In this document: one piece after another, positions 9,163 through 17,173 of the stretch | Layout of the letters: the number at the start of each line of letters is the position of its first letter | How positions within the stretch are numbered: the stretch's first letter is position 1 | Assembly (NCBI GenBank): GCA_002070505.1 | Contig: MWDJ01000009.1 | Span: 1 to 64,000 of the forward strand | Reading direction: 5' to 3' | From: Bacteroidetes bacterium ADurb.Bin145 | GTDB lineage: Bacteria; Bacteroidota; Bacteroidia; Bacteroidales; VadinHA17 | Length of the DNA: 64,000 bases | Program-made: the position numbers and the translations under genes | The notes under the pieces: generated by a model | Database searches by the model: none | The model's input: the letters and a program-made list of their open reading frames with translations, nothing else | What the model was told of the DNA's origin: nothing

Positions 9163-10197
9163 TCAGTCCCAGTTCAGTATAACTTTTCCGCAATTACCTT
9201 CTTCCATTATATCGAAACCTTTCTGGAACTCATCGATATGGAAACGGTGAGTGATAACCGGATCAAGGTTTATACCACCGATGATCATCTGTTCCATCTT
9301 ATACCATGTTTCCCACATCTCCCTGCCATAAATACCTTTAAGGGTTATTGCCTTGAAGATTATTTCACTCCATGGCACCTCGAAGCCTGACGGTAAAATG
9401 CCCAGCAGGGAAATGCTTGAGCCATTATACATATTGCTGATCATCTCTACAAATGCAGCCGGCGAACCTGACATCTCCAGTCCGATGTCAAATCCTCTCA
9501 TTTTTAATAATTTGACAGCATCTGAGATCTTTTCTCCCTTTGAAGGGTTAACTGTTAAAGTAGCGCCCATTTTTTTTGCTATCTGAAGCCGGTAATCGGA
9601 AAGGTCGCTTGCAACAATAAATCTGGCTCCTGCAAATCTGGCAATAGCCACGGCCATGCTTCCTATGAGGCCGGCCCCCGTGATGAGGACATCTTCTCCG
9701 AGAAGGGGGAAGGAAAGAGCTGTATGAGTTGCGTTTCCGAAAGGATCCATTATTGCAGCCCAGTCATCAGTTATCCTGTTGTCGAGAGGAATGACGTTGC
9801 ATGCCGGTATCTTAAGGAATTCCGCAAAGGATCCGTCGATATGCACACCGATGCCTATGGAGTTTTCACAAACATGCTCTTTCCCGCGGCGGCAGTTCCT
9901 GCAGTGGCCGCATGCAAGATGTCCTTCTCCTGTAACTCTCTCTCCCAGTTTAAGATTTGTGACACCGGCACCCATTTTTTCAATAGTGCCCATATATTCA
10001 TGTCCGATCACCATAGGAGTTTTAATCGTTCTTTTCGACCACTCATCCCATTTGTAGATATGAAGATCAGTGCCGCAAATAGCTGATTTTTTAATTTTTA
10101 CTATGACATCATTCAGACCAGGTTCAGGAACCGGAACTTCCTGCATCCACAAACCCCTCTCCGGACGGGCTTTCACTAGAGCTTTCATTGTTTTCAT
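9163..10197 (-). CDS. tdh: L-threonine 3-dehydrogenase (zinc MDR family)
   Basis: NAD-dependent medium-chain dehydrogenase that oxidises L-threonine to 2-amino-3-ketobutyrate, the substrate of the adjacent kbl product. The 344-residue protein has the catalytic-zinc region CGTDLHIYKWDEW, the GHEYMGTIEKMG motif, four structural-zinc cysteines in CGHCRNCRRGKEHVC, and the Rossmann-fold turn ITGAGLIGSMA. Sequence and context both point to Tdh rather than sorbitol or butanediol dehydrogenase. The ATG at 10197 is used; a second ATG lies three codons inside. It is divergent from gltX, and each gene has its own TAnnTTTG element in the shared 137-bp region. Confidence 0.95.
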   Translation of the reverse strand: MKTMKALVKARPERGLWMQEVPVPEPGLNDVIVKIKKSAICGTDLHIYKWDEWSKRTIKTPMVIGHEYMGTIEKMGAGVTNLKLGERVTGEGHLACGHCRNCRRGKEHVCENSIGIGVHIDGSFAEFLKIPACNVIPLDNRITDDWAAIMDPFGNATHTALSFPLLGEDVLITGAGLIGSMAVAIARFAGARFIVASDLSDYRLQIAKKMGATLTVNPSKGEKISDAVKLLKMRGFDIGLEMSGSPAAFVEMISNMYNGSSISLLGILPSGFEVPWSEIIFKAITLKGIYGREMWETWYKMEQMIIGGINLDPVITHRFHIDEFQKGFDIMEEGNCGKVILNWD

Positions 10198-10234
10198 GGA
10201 GAACAGTTTTTACCAGTACTTATTAAATGTTGCA

Positions 10235-10242
10235 CAAATGTA
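10235..10242 (-). promoter_or_regulatory. Candidate -7 promoter element for tdh-kbl
   Basis: Read on the minus strand the site is TACATTTG, a match to TAnnTTTG, 37 bp upstream of the tdh ATG. No good -33 TTTG was found at the expected distance, so this rests on the -7 box alone. Confidence 0.4.
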
Positions 10243-10302
10243 ATATAAATAGGAACCATAAAAACTGATATATGCTATACTGATTTTATAAGGCGGTTTG
10301 TC

Positions 10303-10310
10303 TATATTTG
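10303..10310 (+). promoter_or_regulatory. Candidate -7 promoter element for gltX
   Basis: TATATTTG matches the Bacteroidetes -7 consensus TAnnTTTG and ends 24 bp before the chosen gltX ATG at 10335. A site here would make the in-frame ATG at 10308 untranslated, supporting the later start. No convincing -33 box. Confidence 0.45.
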
Positions 10311-10334
10311 TGTATTAATCTGAAAATAATCAGT

Positions 10335-11852
10335 ATGCAACAGGTACGGGTTCGTTTTGCTCCCAGTCCGACTGGTCCGCTTCATATCGGTGGAGTGAGG
10401 ACTGCTCTTTATAATTTTCTTTTTGCAAGAAAGAACAAAGGCACATTCATCCTGAGGATTGAAGATACTGACCAGGGTCGTTTTGTGGAAGGCGCCGAAG
10501 AATATATTATCGAGTCGCTTAAATGGTGCGGTATAACTATTGATGAGGGTATAAAAGAAGGAGGCCCTTTTTCTCCCTACCGGCAGAGTGAAAGGAAAGA
10601 GATTTACAAACAATATGCTGATTATCTTATCAGCACAGGAGCGGCTTACTATGCTTTCGATACACCCGGCCAACTAGATCAGGCAAGATCCGAAGCTGAG
10701 AATGAAGGGTGTGCATTTCTTTATAATGCATCTGTAAGAGATAGAATGCAGAACTCACTTTCAATGCCTGAAGCAAAATGGAAGACCCTCATTGAACAGG
10801 GTGTCCCTTTTGTGGTCCGCTACAAGATGCCTCTGAATGAGGATATCCATTGCGACGATCTGATCCGTGGTCATATTGTAGTTCATTCCGATACCCTCGA
10901 TGATAAGGTTCTTTTTAAATCTGACGGGATGCCAACGTATCACCTTGCAAACGTTGTTGACGACCATTTGATGGAAATCAGTCATGTGATACGCGGTGAG
11001 GAATGGCTGCCGTCACTGCCTCTTCATTTCGCACTCTACAGATCATTTGGCTGGGACAGACCCCTGTTTGCTCATCTGCCGCTTCTTCTCAAGCCTGATG
11101 GCAAAGGGAAATTAAGCAAAAGAGACGGTGATAAGATGGGTTTCCCGGTCTTTCCTCTCTACTGGCCTTATGGTGAAACTGCAAAAGGATACAGGGAGGA
11201 GGGATATTACCCCGAGGCTTTCGTTAATATGCTTGCACTTCTTGGCTGGAATCCGGGAACAGAAAAAGAGATATTCAGCATGGAAGAGCTTATTGATTCA
11301 TTCTCGATTGAAAGAGTTCATAAAGCAGGATCCCGTTTCGATCCCGAAAAAGCAAAATGGTTCAATCATCATTATCTTCAGCAGAGAAGCAATAAGCAGC
11401 TTGCTATCGAATTCAGGGAATTTTTAAGAGCCAAAGGTTTTCATCATGATATAGTTGAACTGGAGACGCTGGTAGGGCTCGTTAAAGAGAGGGTAAATTT
11501 TGTAAAGGACATCTGGAATGAAACTGATTTCTTCTTCAGGGCACCGGAAACATTCGACCAGGCAGTTGTAAAAAAACGCTGGAAATCAGAATCGCCTGTT
11601 CAGCTTATGGAACTCAGGCAGATACTCAACGATATCCCTGATTTCACTGCAGCAGCTACTGAAGCAGCAGTTAAGAAATGGATCGCACAAAAAAACTATA
11701 ACATTGGCGATGTTATGAATGCTTTTCGTCTTGTACTGGTCGGAGCATCAAGAGGGCCCCATATTTTTGATATAATTGCCTGGCTGGGTAAAGATGAGAC
11801 CCTTAAAAGGATAGAAAGAGGTGTGTCCATAATAGGGAATACGACATCATGA
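10335..11852 (+). CDS. gltX: Glutamyl-tRNA synthetase
   Basis: Class I aminoacyl-tRNA synthetase that charges tRNA-Glu. From the ATG at 10335 it has 505 residues. The first motif is RFAPSPTGPLHIGG, with HIGG as the HIGH signature. The KMSKS-type loop reads KLSKRDGDKMGFPVFP. The C-terminal all-helical anticodon-binding region follows from about residue 330. The start at 10335 (MQQVRVRFAPSPTG) is the family start; an upstream in-frame ATG lies over a promoter-like box. The last bases overlap the next gene, tatD, in an ATGA, so the two are translationally coupled. A separate glutaminyl-tRNA synthetase is also present (26394-28097), so this enzyme is probably Glu-specific. Confidence 0.96.
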   Translation: MQQVRVRFAPSPTGPLHIGGVRTALYNFLFARKNKGTFILRIEDTDQGRFVEGAEEYIIESLKWCGITIDEGIKEGGPFSPYRQSERKEIYKQYADYLISTGAAYYAFDTPGQLDQARSEAENEGCAFLYNASVRDRMQNSLSMPEAKWKTLIEQGVPFVVRYKMPLNEDIHCDDLIRGHIVVHSDTLDDKVLFKSDGMPTYHLANVVDDHLMEISHVIRGEEWLPSLPLHFALYRSFGWDRPLFAHLPLLLKPDGKGKLSKRDGDKMGFPVFPLYWPYGETAKGYREEGYYPEAFVNMLALLGWNPGTEKEIFSMEELIDSFSIERVHKAGSRFDPEKAKWFNHHYLQQRSNKQLAIEFREFLRAKGFHHDIVELETLVGLVKERVNFVKDIWNETDFFFRAPETFDQAVVKKRWKSESPVQLMELRQILNDIPDFTAAATEAAVKKWIAQKNYNIGDVMNAFRLVLVGASRGPHIFDIIAWLGKDETLKRIERGVSIIGNTTS

Positions 11853-12529
11853 ATCTTCCCGGCAAGGATGATTATATAGATATTCATACCCATGGTGCTG
11901 AGCCTGCTGAAGGCATTTTTTCAGTAGAGACTCTCATGGCTCATGAGCGGAGGACACCGGAAAAAATCCCGGGAATAGCCTACACTATAGGGATACATCC
12001 CTGGTATCTTAATCAATCGAATCATAATAATCTGATAGCCAGAGTAATAACAATGGTCTCAGATCCGTTGATAATTGCTGTCGGGGAAGCAGGATTTGAT
12101 AAGATTAAAGGACCGTCCGCAGATCTTCAGAGAAAAACATTTGAAGAACAGGTGTATATTTCCGAGAACCAAAGGAAACCTTTAGTCATACATTGTGTGC
12201 GGGCCTGGGAAGAACTCACAGGAGTACATAAAAAGTTAAAACCCGAAATGCCATGGCTTGTACATGGTTTCAGGGGCAAGAAAGAACTGGCTATGCAATT
12301 GATCTCGAGGAACATGTATCTGTCATTCTGGTTTGATTTCATTGTAAGGCCACAGTCATCAGAACTGGTCAGGAGCCTTCCCAAAGAAAAAATATTTGTT
12401 GAAAGTGACGGGGCAGGGGTGAACATCAGGGATCTGTATAATAAAGTTGCAGCCGACCTGGGTCTTGAGCCGGAGGAGTTAAAGGCACAGATCTTAAAGA
12501 ATTTCAAGCAGTTTTTTAATATAGTATAA
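11849..12529 (+). CDS. TatD-family metal-dependent hydrolase (probable DNase)
   Basis: Amidohydrolase-fold protein of 226 residues. The metal-binding motif IDIHTHG is near residue 10, with VGEAGFD, LVIHCVRAWEE, WLVHGFRG and FVESDG following in the order of TatD metal ligands. Known TatD enzymes are 3'-5' exonucleases acting on DNA. This copy is a little shorter than the usual 255-265 residues. Its ATG overlaps the gltX stop codon by four bases, and tcdA starts 22 bp downstream, so it sits in the middle of a three-gene operon. Bacteroidota often have more than one TatD paralogue, so no gene symbol is assigned. Confidence 0.85.
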   Translation: MNLPGKDDYIDIHTHGAEPAEGIFSVETLMAHERRTPEKIPGIAYTIGIHPWYLNQSNHNNLIARVITMVSDPLIIAVGEAGFDKIKGPSADLQRKTFEEQVYISENQRKPLVIHCVRAWEELTGVHKKLKPEMPWLVHGFRGKKELAMQLISRNMYLSFWFDFIVRPQSSELVRSLPKEKIFVESDGAGVNIRDLYNKVAADLGLEPEELKAQILKNFKQFFNIV

Positions 12530-12551
12530 TTCTAAAACACAAAGGTTGCTT

Positions 12552-13277
12552 ATGTCATCTGACTGGCTTGAACGGACAGTGATGCTGATCGGGGAAGAAG
12601 GATTAAAAAAGCTTCGATCCGCAAGGGTACTTGTTGTAGGACTGGGAGGGGTTGGAGCCTATGCCGCTGAGATGATATGCCGGGCAGGAACCGGGACGAT
12701 GACTATTGTCGATGGTGACAGGATACAGCTCTCGAACAGGAACCGTCAGCTGATTGCACTGAAAAGTACGGAAGGATTATTAAAAGCTGAAGTCATGGGA
12801 TCAAGGCTGCTTGATATAAATCCGGACCTTGATCTGGAGATCATCAGCGAATATATAAAGGATGAAAGGATGGTTGAGATACTTGACAGGGTATATGATT
12901 ACGTTGTTGATGCAATAGACACCCTCTCTCCGAAGGTTTTTCTTATCTATCATTCACTTCAGAGAAAATACCCCGTTGTAAGCTCTATGGGATCGGGCGG
13001 AAAGTTTGATCCGACAAGGATATGTGTTTCGGATATTTCTGAAACGACTGATTGCAACCTGGCCAGGATACTTCGCAAAAGACTACACAGGCTTGGTATC
13101 AGGAGCGGAGTTACAGCAGTATGGTCGCCTGAAGCTACAGATAAGACCAGGATCCTGCCTTCTCCGGGGGAGGAAAATAAAGCATCAGTAGTCGGAACAG
13201 TATCCTATATGCCGGCAGCATTTGGGATAGCCTGTGCTTCGGTAGTAATACGGGATCTTGCAGGGATCGGCCATTAA
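12552..13277 (+). CDS. tcdA: tRNA threonylcarbamoyladenosine dehydratase, ThiF/E1-like
   Basis: ATP-dependent E1-like enzyme that cyclises the t6A modification at position 37 of ANN-decoding tRNAs to ct6A. The 241-residue protein shows the nucleotide-binding glycine loop VVGLGGVGAYAAE, then VDGDRIQLSNRNRQ and the family signature SMGSGGKFDPT. The ATG at 12552 is chosen; an in-frame TTG two codons earlier is unlikely. It closes the gltX-tatD-tcdA operon, a set joined by tRNA metabolism. MoeB or ThiF are less likely because no ThiS/MoaD partner lies nearby and no zinc CXXC pairs were seen. Confidence 0.88.
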   Translation: MSSDWLERTVMLIGEEGLKKLRSARVLVVGLGGVGAYAAEMICRAGTGTMTIVDGDRIQLSNRNRQLIALKSTEGLLKAEVMGSRLLDINPDLDLEIISEYIKDERMVEILDRVYDYVVDAIDTLSPKVFLIYHSLQRKYPVVSSMGSGGKFDPTRICVSDISETTDCNLARILRKRLHRLGIRSGVTAVWSPEATDKTRILPSPGEENKASVVGTVSYMPAAFGIACASVVIRDLAGIGH

Positions 13278-13367
13278 TGGCAATGTGCTCCTCTTTAAAC
13301 CAGGTAGAAGTGCTGTTCCATACAAAAGAGAACCAAAATCAAATAGCATGATCTGTTCCCGGGATAG

Positions 13368-14684
13368 TCATTGATTCTGTTTTGCATCATTTTTCCCGGC
13401 TCTCAGTAACATAAAGTACACCACTGATCCGATAAGAGTGATCCCTATTCCTATTAAGGACTGTACTGGTCTGTTGGCAAATACATATAACATCATACAC
13501 CCTTCAACCAGGATGAAGAATACAGGGATAAAGGGATATCCGAAAGTATGGTATAATTCTTCGTTATTCTTTCTCATTCTATATCTGATCACAAATACAC
13601 CGGTTACCGAAAGTATTGTGAATATGCTGAGAGTAAAGCCTATAAGGGTCATTATTTGCTCGAAAGTTGATGTTCCAATAAGTAAGAGGGCAACGGTTGT
13701 AAGAAAAATGGTGGCAAAAAAAGGTGAACCGCTCTTGTTTTCAGTCCCAAGAAATCGGAGCAGTTTATAATCCTCAGCAATAGCCTGGGTAACCCTGGGG
13801 CCAATGATCAGCAGAGAGTTTATTGAGGCAATCAGACCAATGGAAATAATAAGGGCGACAAATTTTCCTCCTGATGGTCCGAATATGTTTTTAGCAGCCA
13901 GGAAGGCTATATCTATTTGTCCTTCCAGTTCCTGCATCGGGACAGTGTAAAGGAAGATAAAATTAAGAAGAGTATATAAGAATAATACTATCAGAGTTCC
14001 GGAGATCAGAATAAGAGGAAGGTTCCTGACAGGATCTTTTACCTGGTGGGTTATATAGGCAGCCGAATTCCATCCTGAATAAGCAAAGGATACATAAACG
14101 AGAGATACCGCAAAAGCCGGATTAATTATTTCTTTAACGTCTGATTGTCTGAAGGTAAGTTGAAAATCCGGATGATGACCTTTAACAAATCCTATTATGC
14201 ATAATGTGAGTATTAATGATACATTTATGGCGGCTGTAATGAAGTTAAAATTTGTACCGGTTCTAAAACTGGATGTATTGAGCACAGTAAGGCTGACAAT
14301 TACCACTACAGCTATAATCACAGGGGCGACCGGTATCAGATTTCCGGCATATGTTCCGAGTGCAATTGCTGAAATTGCCATTGGTGCTGCAAATCCAATT
14401 GTCATTGAAATAAAACCCGACATAAATCCTAACGATGGATGGAAAATTTTGGACAGGAATATATATTCACCTCCTGATTTTGGATACCTGACAGCCAGCT
14501 CGCCATATGTAAGAGCACCACAGAAAGCGACAAGCCCTCCGGTTATCCAGATAAACACCAGTGCCAGAACTGAATGTACTCCTGCAGCCTGTAACCCAAG
14601 GCTGGTATAGACACCAGTACCGATCATGTTTGAGACAACAATAGCGGTAGCAAGGACGGGACTAATGAGTTTTCCCTGGTTCAA
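13368..14684 (-). CDS. APC-superfamily amino acid permease
   Basis: Inner-membrane transporter of 438 residues with about 12 hydrophobic segments. The N-terminus (ISPVLATAIVVSNMIGTGVYTSLG) has the unwound GxG-type substrate site of helix 1. The stretch YGELAVRYPKSGGEYIFLSKIF is the conserved APC loop between helices 2 and 3. The protein probably exchanges or imports amino acids, but the substrate cannot be told from sequence. It stands alone, convergent with tcdA, and no nearby amino-acid enzyme gives a hint. Confidence 0.87.
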   Translation of the reverse strand: MNQGKLISPVLATAIVVSNMIGTGVYTSLGLQAAGVHSVLALVFIWITGGLVAFCGALTYGELAVRYPKSGGEYIFLSKIFHPSLGFMSGFISMTIGFAAPMAISAIALGTYAGNLIPVAPVIIAVVVIVSLTVLNTSSFRTGTNFNFITAAINVSLILTLCIIGFVKGHHPDFQLTFRQSDVKEIINPAFAVSLVYVSFAYSGWNSAAYITHQVKDPVRNLPLILISGTLIVLFLYTLLNFIFLYTVPMQELEGQIDIAFLAAKNIFGPSGGKFVALIISIGLIASINSLLIIGPRVTQAIAEDYKLLRFLGTENKSGSPFFATIFLTTVALLLIGTSTFEQIMTLIGFTLSIFTILSVTGVFVIRYRMRKNNEELYHTFGYPFIPVFFILVEGCMMLYVFANRPVQSLIGIGITLIGSVVYFMLLRAGKNDAKQNQ

Positions 14685-14783
14685 AATAGATTATTTTTAT
14701 AAAAGGGATAAATGTAATAAACAAAACGGATCATCATATTCCTTAACTCAGGGGGAAGCATTATTATGATTTATATTAAATCA

Positions 14784-15449
14784 TTACTTATCAGCTTTTT
14801 TATAGCTTATTGAAACACCTCCTCCGGCACTGTTTACAGTAGTTTCATAGTTAGGCAGGCTCCTGACATAGGTCAGGAACTGAGCCTGGCCTCCATACCC
14901 ACCATATCCACGGCCTCTTTCACTTATATTATGGGCAGTAAAACAGCCTCCGACCTTAAGCTTCGGGTCAATATCTATGAAATAATTCTTATACCATTCT
15001 TTATCAGCATCACTAAACACAAAATCAAAGGGGCCTTTCAGTTCCTTAACGAGCTCATGAGCGTCTGCAAGCCTTGCATCAATATATTGAGATAATCCGG
15101 CTTCTTTAAAATTCTGAACGGCTTCCCTGTGCCGGCCTTCATCAATATCGATGGTTATCAGCTTACCTCCTGTCTTGCTCAATGCCCAGGCTATCCATAT
15201 ACCCGAATGGCCGGTAGAGGTACCTATTTCCAAAGCGCTCCTGTAGTTGTTTTTGATAATTATATTATACAGAAGCTGTCCATCCACGGAAGGGACGTTC
15301 ATATCATACCACCGGCGGGAATTGAGAAACTTCCTGATCTTCTCATCGAATTCAGGATTTTCTTTAAGATTCTGTGATTTCACAGGCATTAAGCAGGCAA
15401 GAAGGATTGTTATAAACAAAAACTTCTGAATCATGTTCCTTAAATTCAT
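14784..15449 (-). CDS. Exported class I SAM-dependent methyltransferase, O-methyltransferase (COMT-like) family
   Basis: About 221 residues. After an N-terminal signal-like segment (FLFITILLACLMPVKSQ) comes a methyltransferase domain: ALEIGTSTGHSGIWIAWAL is the SAM-binding motif I, ITIDIDEGRHREAV motif II, and FDFVFSDADKEWY the region that binds metal in catechol O-methyltransferase-like enzymes. An exported SAM-dependent enzyme is odd because SAM is cytoplasmic; the leader may instead be a membrane anchor. ATG codons at 15494, 15449 and 15434 are all in frame; 15449 leaves the hydrophobic stretch close to the N-terminus. It is a single gene with no linked pathway. Confidence 0.78.
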   Translation of the reverse strand: MNLRNMIQKFLFITILLACLMPVKSQNLKENPEFDEKIRKFLNSRRWYDMNVPSVDGQLLYNIIIKNNYRSALEIGTSTGHSGIWIAWALSKTGGKLITIDIDEGRHREAVQNFKEAGLSQYIDARLADAHELVKELKGPFDFVFSDADKEWYKNYFIDIDPKLKVGGCFTAHNISERGRGYGGYGGQAQFLTYVRSLPNYETTVNSAGGGVSISYKKADK

Positions 15450-15707
15450 CTGGTCATTTTTAATTAATGTCTGTAATCCTTTTCTTATGGACATTTAAAA
15501 ATAACTTATTATTCCTGATCATCAGTAAAATCCGGTTAGTTAAATACTTTTATTTAATAACTTTTAACTTTTGTATAGCTGATGAGGATGAAAAATAATA
15601 GCCATTAACCAGATTAATTGTTATAATTGTGATAACGTTATCTGTAAAATTAATTTATAATTTTACGAACTAAAGGTTTGAAGATTAAATATTACAAATA
15701 AGAAAAA

Positions 15708-16142
15708 ATGAGTTTCTCAGATTTCATAACTAACCACGGTAAGAAGGTAAACAAGGAAGCATTTATTAACCTTGTTCAGGTTTCGAAAATTGACGGTAAA
15801 ATACAAAAGAATGAACTTGAACTGCTTCACAGGGAAGGTAAGAAATTCGGGCTGACCGATCCCGAGATTGATCATCTCATTAAAATTGAGAGAGATCATC
15901 AATATCACCCGCCCTATTCCCTTGAGGAAAAATTCGAGCACATTTATAATCTTACTGAGATGATACTTGCTGATTGTGAAGTAACTGAGAGTGAGAAGAA
16001 AGTGATAAAGAAATTCGCAATAGAAGCAGGTTTTGAATATTCGAAAATAGATAAACTCATAGATGTCCTCATTGAAGGGGTTAAATCAAATTACGAAGAA
16101 GAAAGGCTCTTCAGAAAATTTAAAAAAGTACTTCTTAGCTGA
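15708..16142 (+). CDS. TerB-like helical protein
   Basis: Small soluble protein of 144 residues, wholly helical by composition. It contains QVSKIDGKIQKNELELLHRE and LADCEVTESEKKVIKKFA, two acidic EF-hand-like turns typical of the TerB/tellurite-resistance fold. TerB domains are linked to metal binding and membrane stress, but single TerB proteins in Bacteroidota have no proven role. No ter genes are nearby, so tellurite resistance should not be inferred. A terminator follows directly. Confidence 0.65.
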   Translation: MSFSDFITNHGKKVNKEAFINLVQVSKIDGKIQKNELELLHREGKKFGLTDPEIDHLIKIERDHQYHPPYSLEEKFEHIYNLTEMILADCEVTESEKKVIKKFAIEAGFEYSKIDKLIDVLIEGVKSNYEEERLFRKFKKVLLS

Positions 16143-16162
16143 ACATCATATATTACCGGCCC

Positions 16163-16199
16163 GGCGGACCAGGATTCTTTCAGATCCGCCTTTTTTTTT
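16163..16199 (+). terminator. Rho-independent terminator after the TerB-like gene
   Basis: A ggcgga (16163-16168) / tccgcc (16185-16190) stem with a 16-base loop is followed by nine T residues, 20 bp after the stop codon. Confidence 0.8.
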
Positions 16200-16304
16200 C
16201 TGAAATATCAGAAAATTTATATCCCAAATTATTTCCTTGGTACGCAAATTTTTACTAAATTGTAAGGATATTATCTGATCGATAACTTAACCAATATTAT
16301 TGCG

Positions 16305-16814
16305 ATGAGAATCCTTATTACAGGACTTGTTGCGTTCGTTATCTGGTGTTTCATTTCATCATGGCTTTATAATGACAAGTTACTGCCTGTCCTGAAAAAA
16401 CCGGATACCGTAGTGACAACTCCCGACAAACAAACAATGATGGCAGATTCTTTAGCAAAGCTCAGAGAATCAATGCCAAAGACCCTTATGATCCATTTTG
16501 AATTCAATGATTCCAGATTCAAACCGGATCCGCAGACAGATAACAGTATTCTTCCTTTTAAATCCTGGCTTGAGAAATATCCCGGGTCAAGGCTGTCAGT
16601 TACCGGTCATACCGACATTGTGGGTACACCGGAATTCAATAACGAACTTGGGCTTAAAAGGGCACAGGTCGTAACGGAATATCTTGTTAATAAGGGGATC
16701 CCGGCAAACAGGATCGTAACGGAATCATTTGGTGAAACCAGACCTGTTGCCAGTTTTATTACCTCAGAAGGAAGAGCAAAGAACAGAAGGACAGAAATAT
16801 CAATAATAATGTAA
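16305..16814 (+). CDS. OmpA-family peptidoglycan-binding protein with N-terminal membrane anchor
   Basis: 169 residues. One hydrophobic helix at about 3-22 (ILITGLVAFVIWCFISSWLY) has no cleavage site or lipobox, so the protein is probably anchored in the inner membrane facing the periplasm. Residues about 60-169 form an OmpA C-terminal domain: LSVTGHTDIVGTPEFNNELG and the terminal NRRTEISI hold the Asp and Arg that bind diaminopimelate in peptidoglycan. It is followed after 4 bp by a small TM/coiled-coil protein, so the two probably form an envelope pair. Confidence 0.82.
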   Translation: MRILITGLVAFVIWCFISSWLYNDKLLPVLKKPDTVVTTPDKQTMMADSLAKLRESMPKTLMIHFEFNDSRFKPDPQTDNSILPFKSWLEKYPGSRLSVTGHTDIVGTPEFNNELGLKRAQVVTEYLVNKGIPANRIVTESFGETRPVASFITSEGRAKNRRTEISIIM

Positions 16815-16818
16815 TACG

Positions 16819-17133
16819 ATGAATATATCAATAATACAACCCGCGATGTCTGTTACAGGAGCTGTCATAACAATAGTTGCCCTGCTCCTGGTGGCAGCAC
16901 TGATTGGATATCTTACAGCCTGGTTTTATGCCAAATCGGTATATACTCCTGTAATAAAGAAACTTGAAGAAGAAAAAGCCGAACTTCAGAGGGAAGTAGC
17001 CGGCCTGAAGGATAATGTATCAAAGCTTAATAAACAGATTGATACCCTGAACGGGAAAATAGGTGATCTGGAATCCAGGCTGAAAGAGAAGGATAAAGAG
17101 ATCGGTGAGCTTAAAGCCAGGGTAAAGGATTAG
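16819..17133 (+). CDS. Small membrane protein with C-terminal coiled coil
   Basis: 104 residues: a hydrophobic segment at about 14-36 (VTGAVITIVALLLVAALIGY) and then a heptad-rich, highly charged tail from about 47 to the end (KKLEEEKAELQREV, LNKQIDTLNGKIGDLESRL). No enzyme motif. The shape resembles small scaffold proteins that oligomerise at the membrane. It starts 4 bp after the OmpA-like gene and is probably co-translated with it. The function is not recognised. Confidence 0.65.
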   Translation: MNISIIQPAMSVTGAVITIVALLLVAALIGYLTAWFYAKSVYTPVIKKLEEEKAELQREVAGLKDNVSKLNKQIDTLNGKIGDLESRLKEKDKEIGELKARVKD

Positions 17134-17173
17134 CTATATCAGCCAATCAGTATAAATATCGTCAGAGACTTAT

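Noticed and set aside
15708-16142. Tellurite-resistance operon
   Set aside because: Only a lone TerB-like protein is present; no terC, terD or terZ genes nearby.
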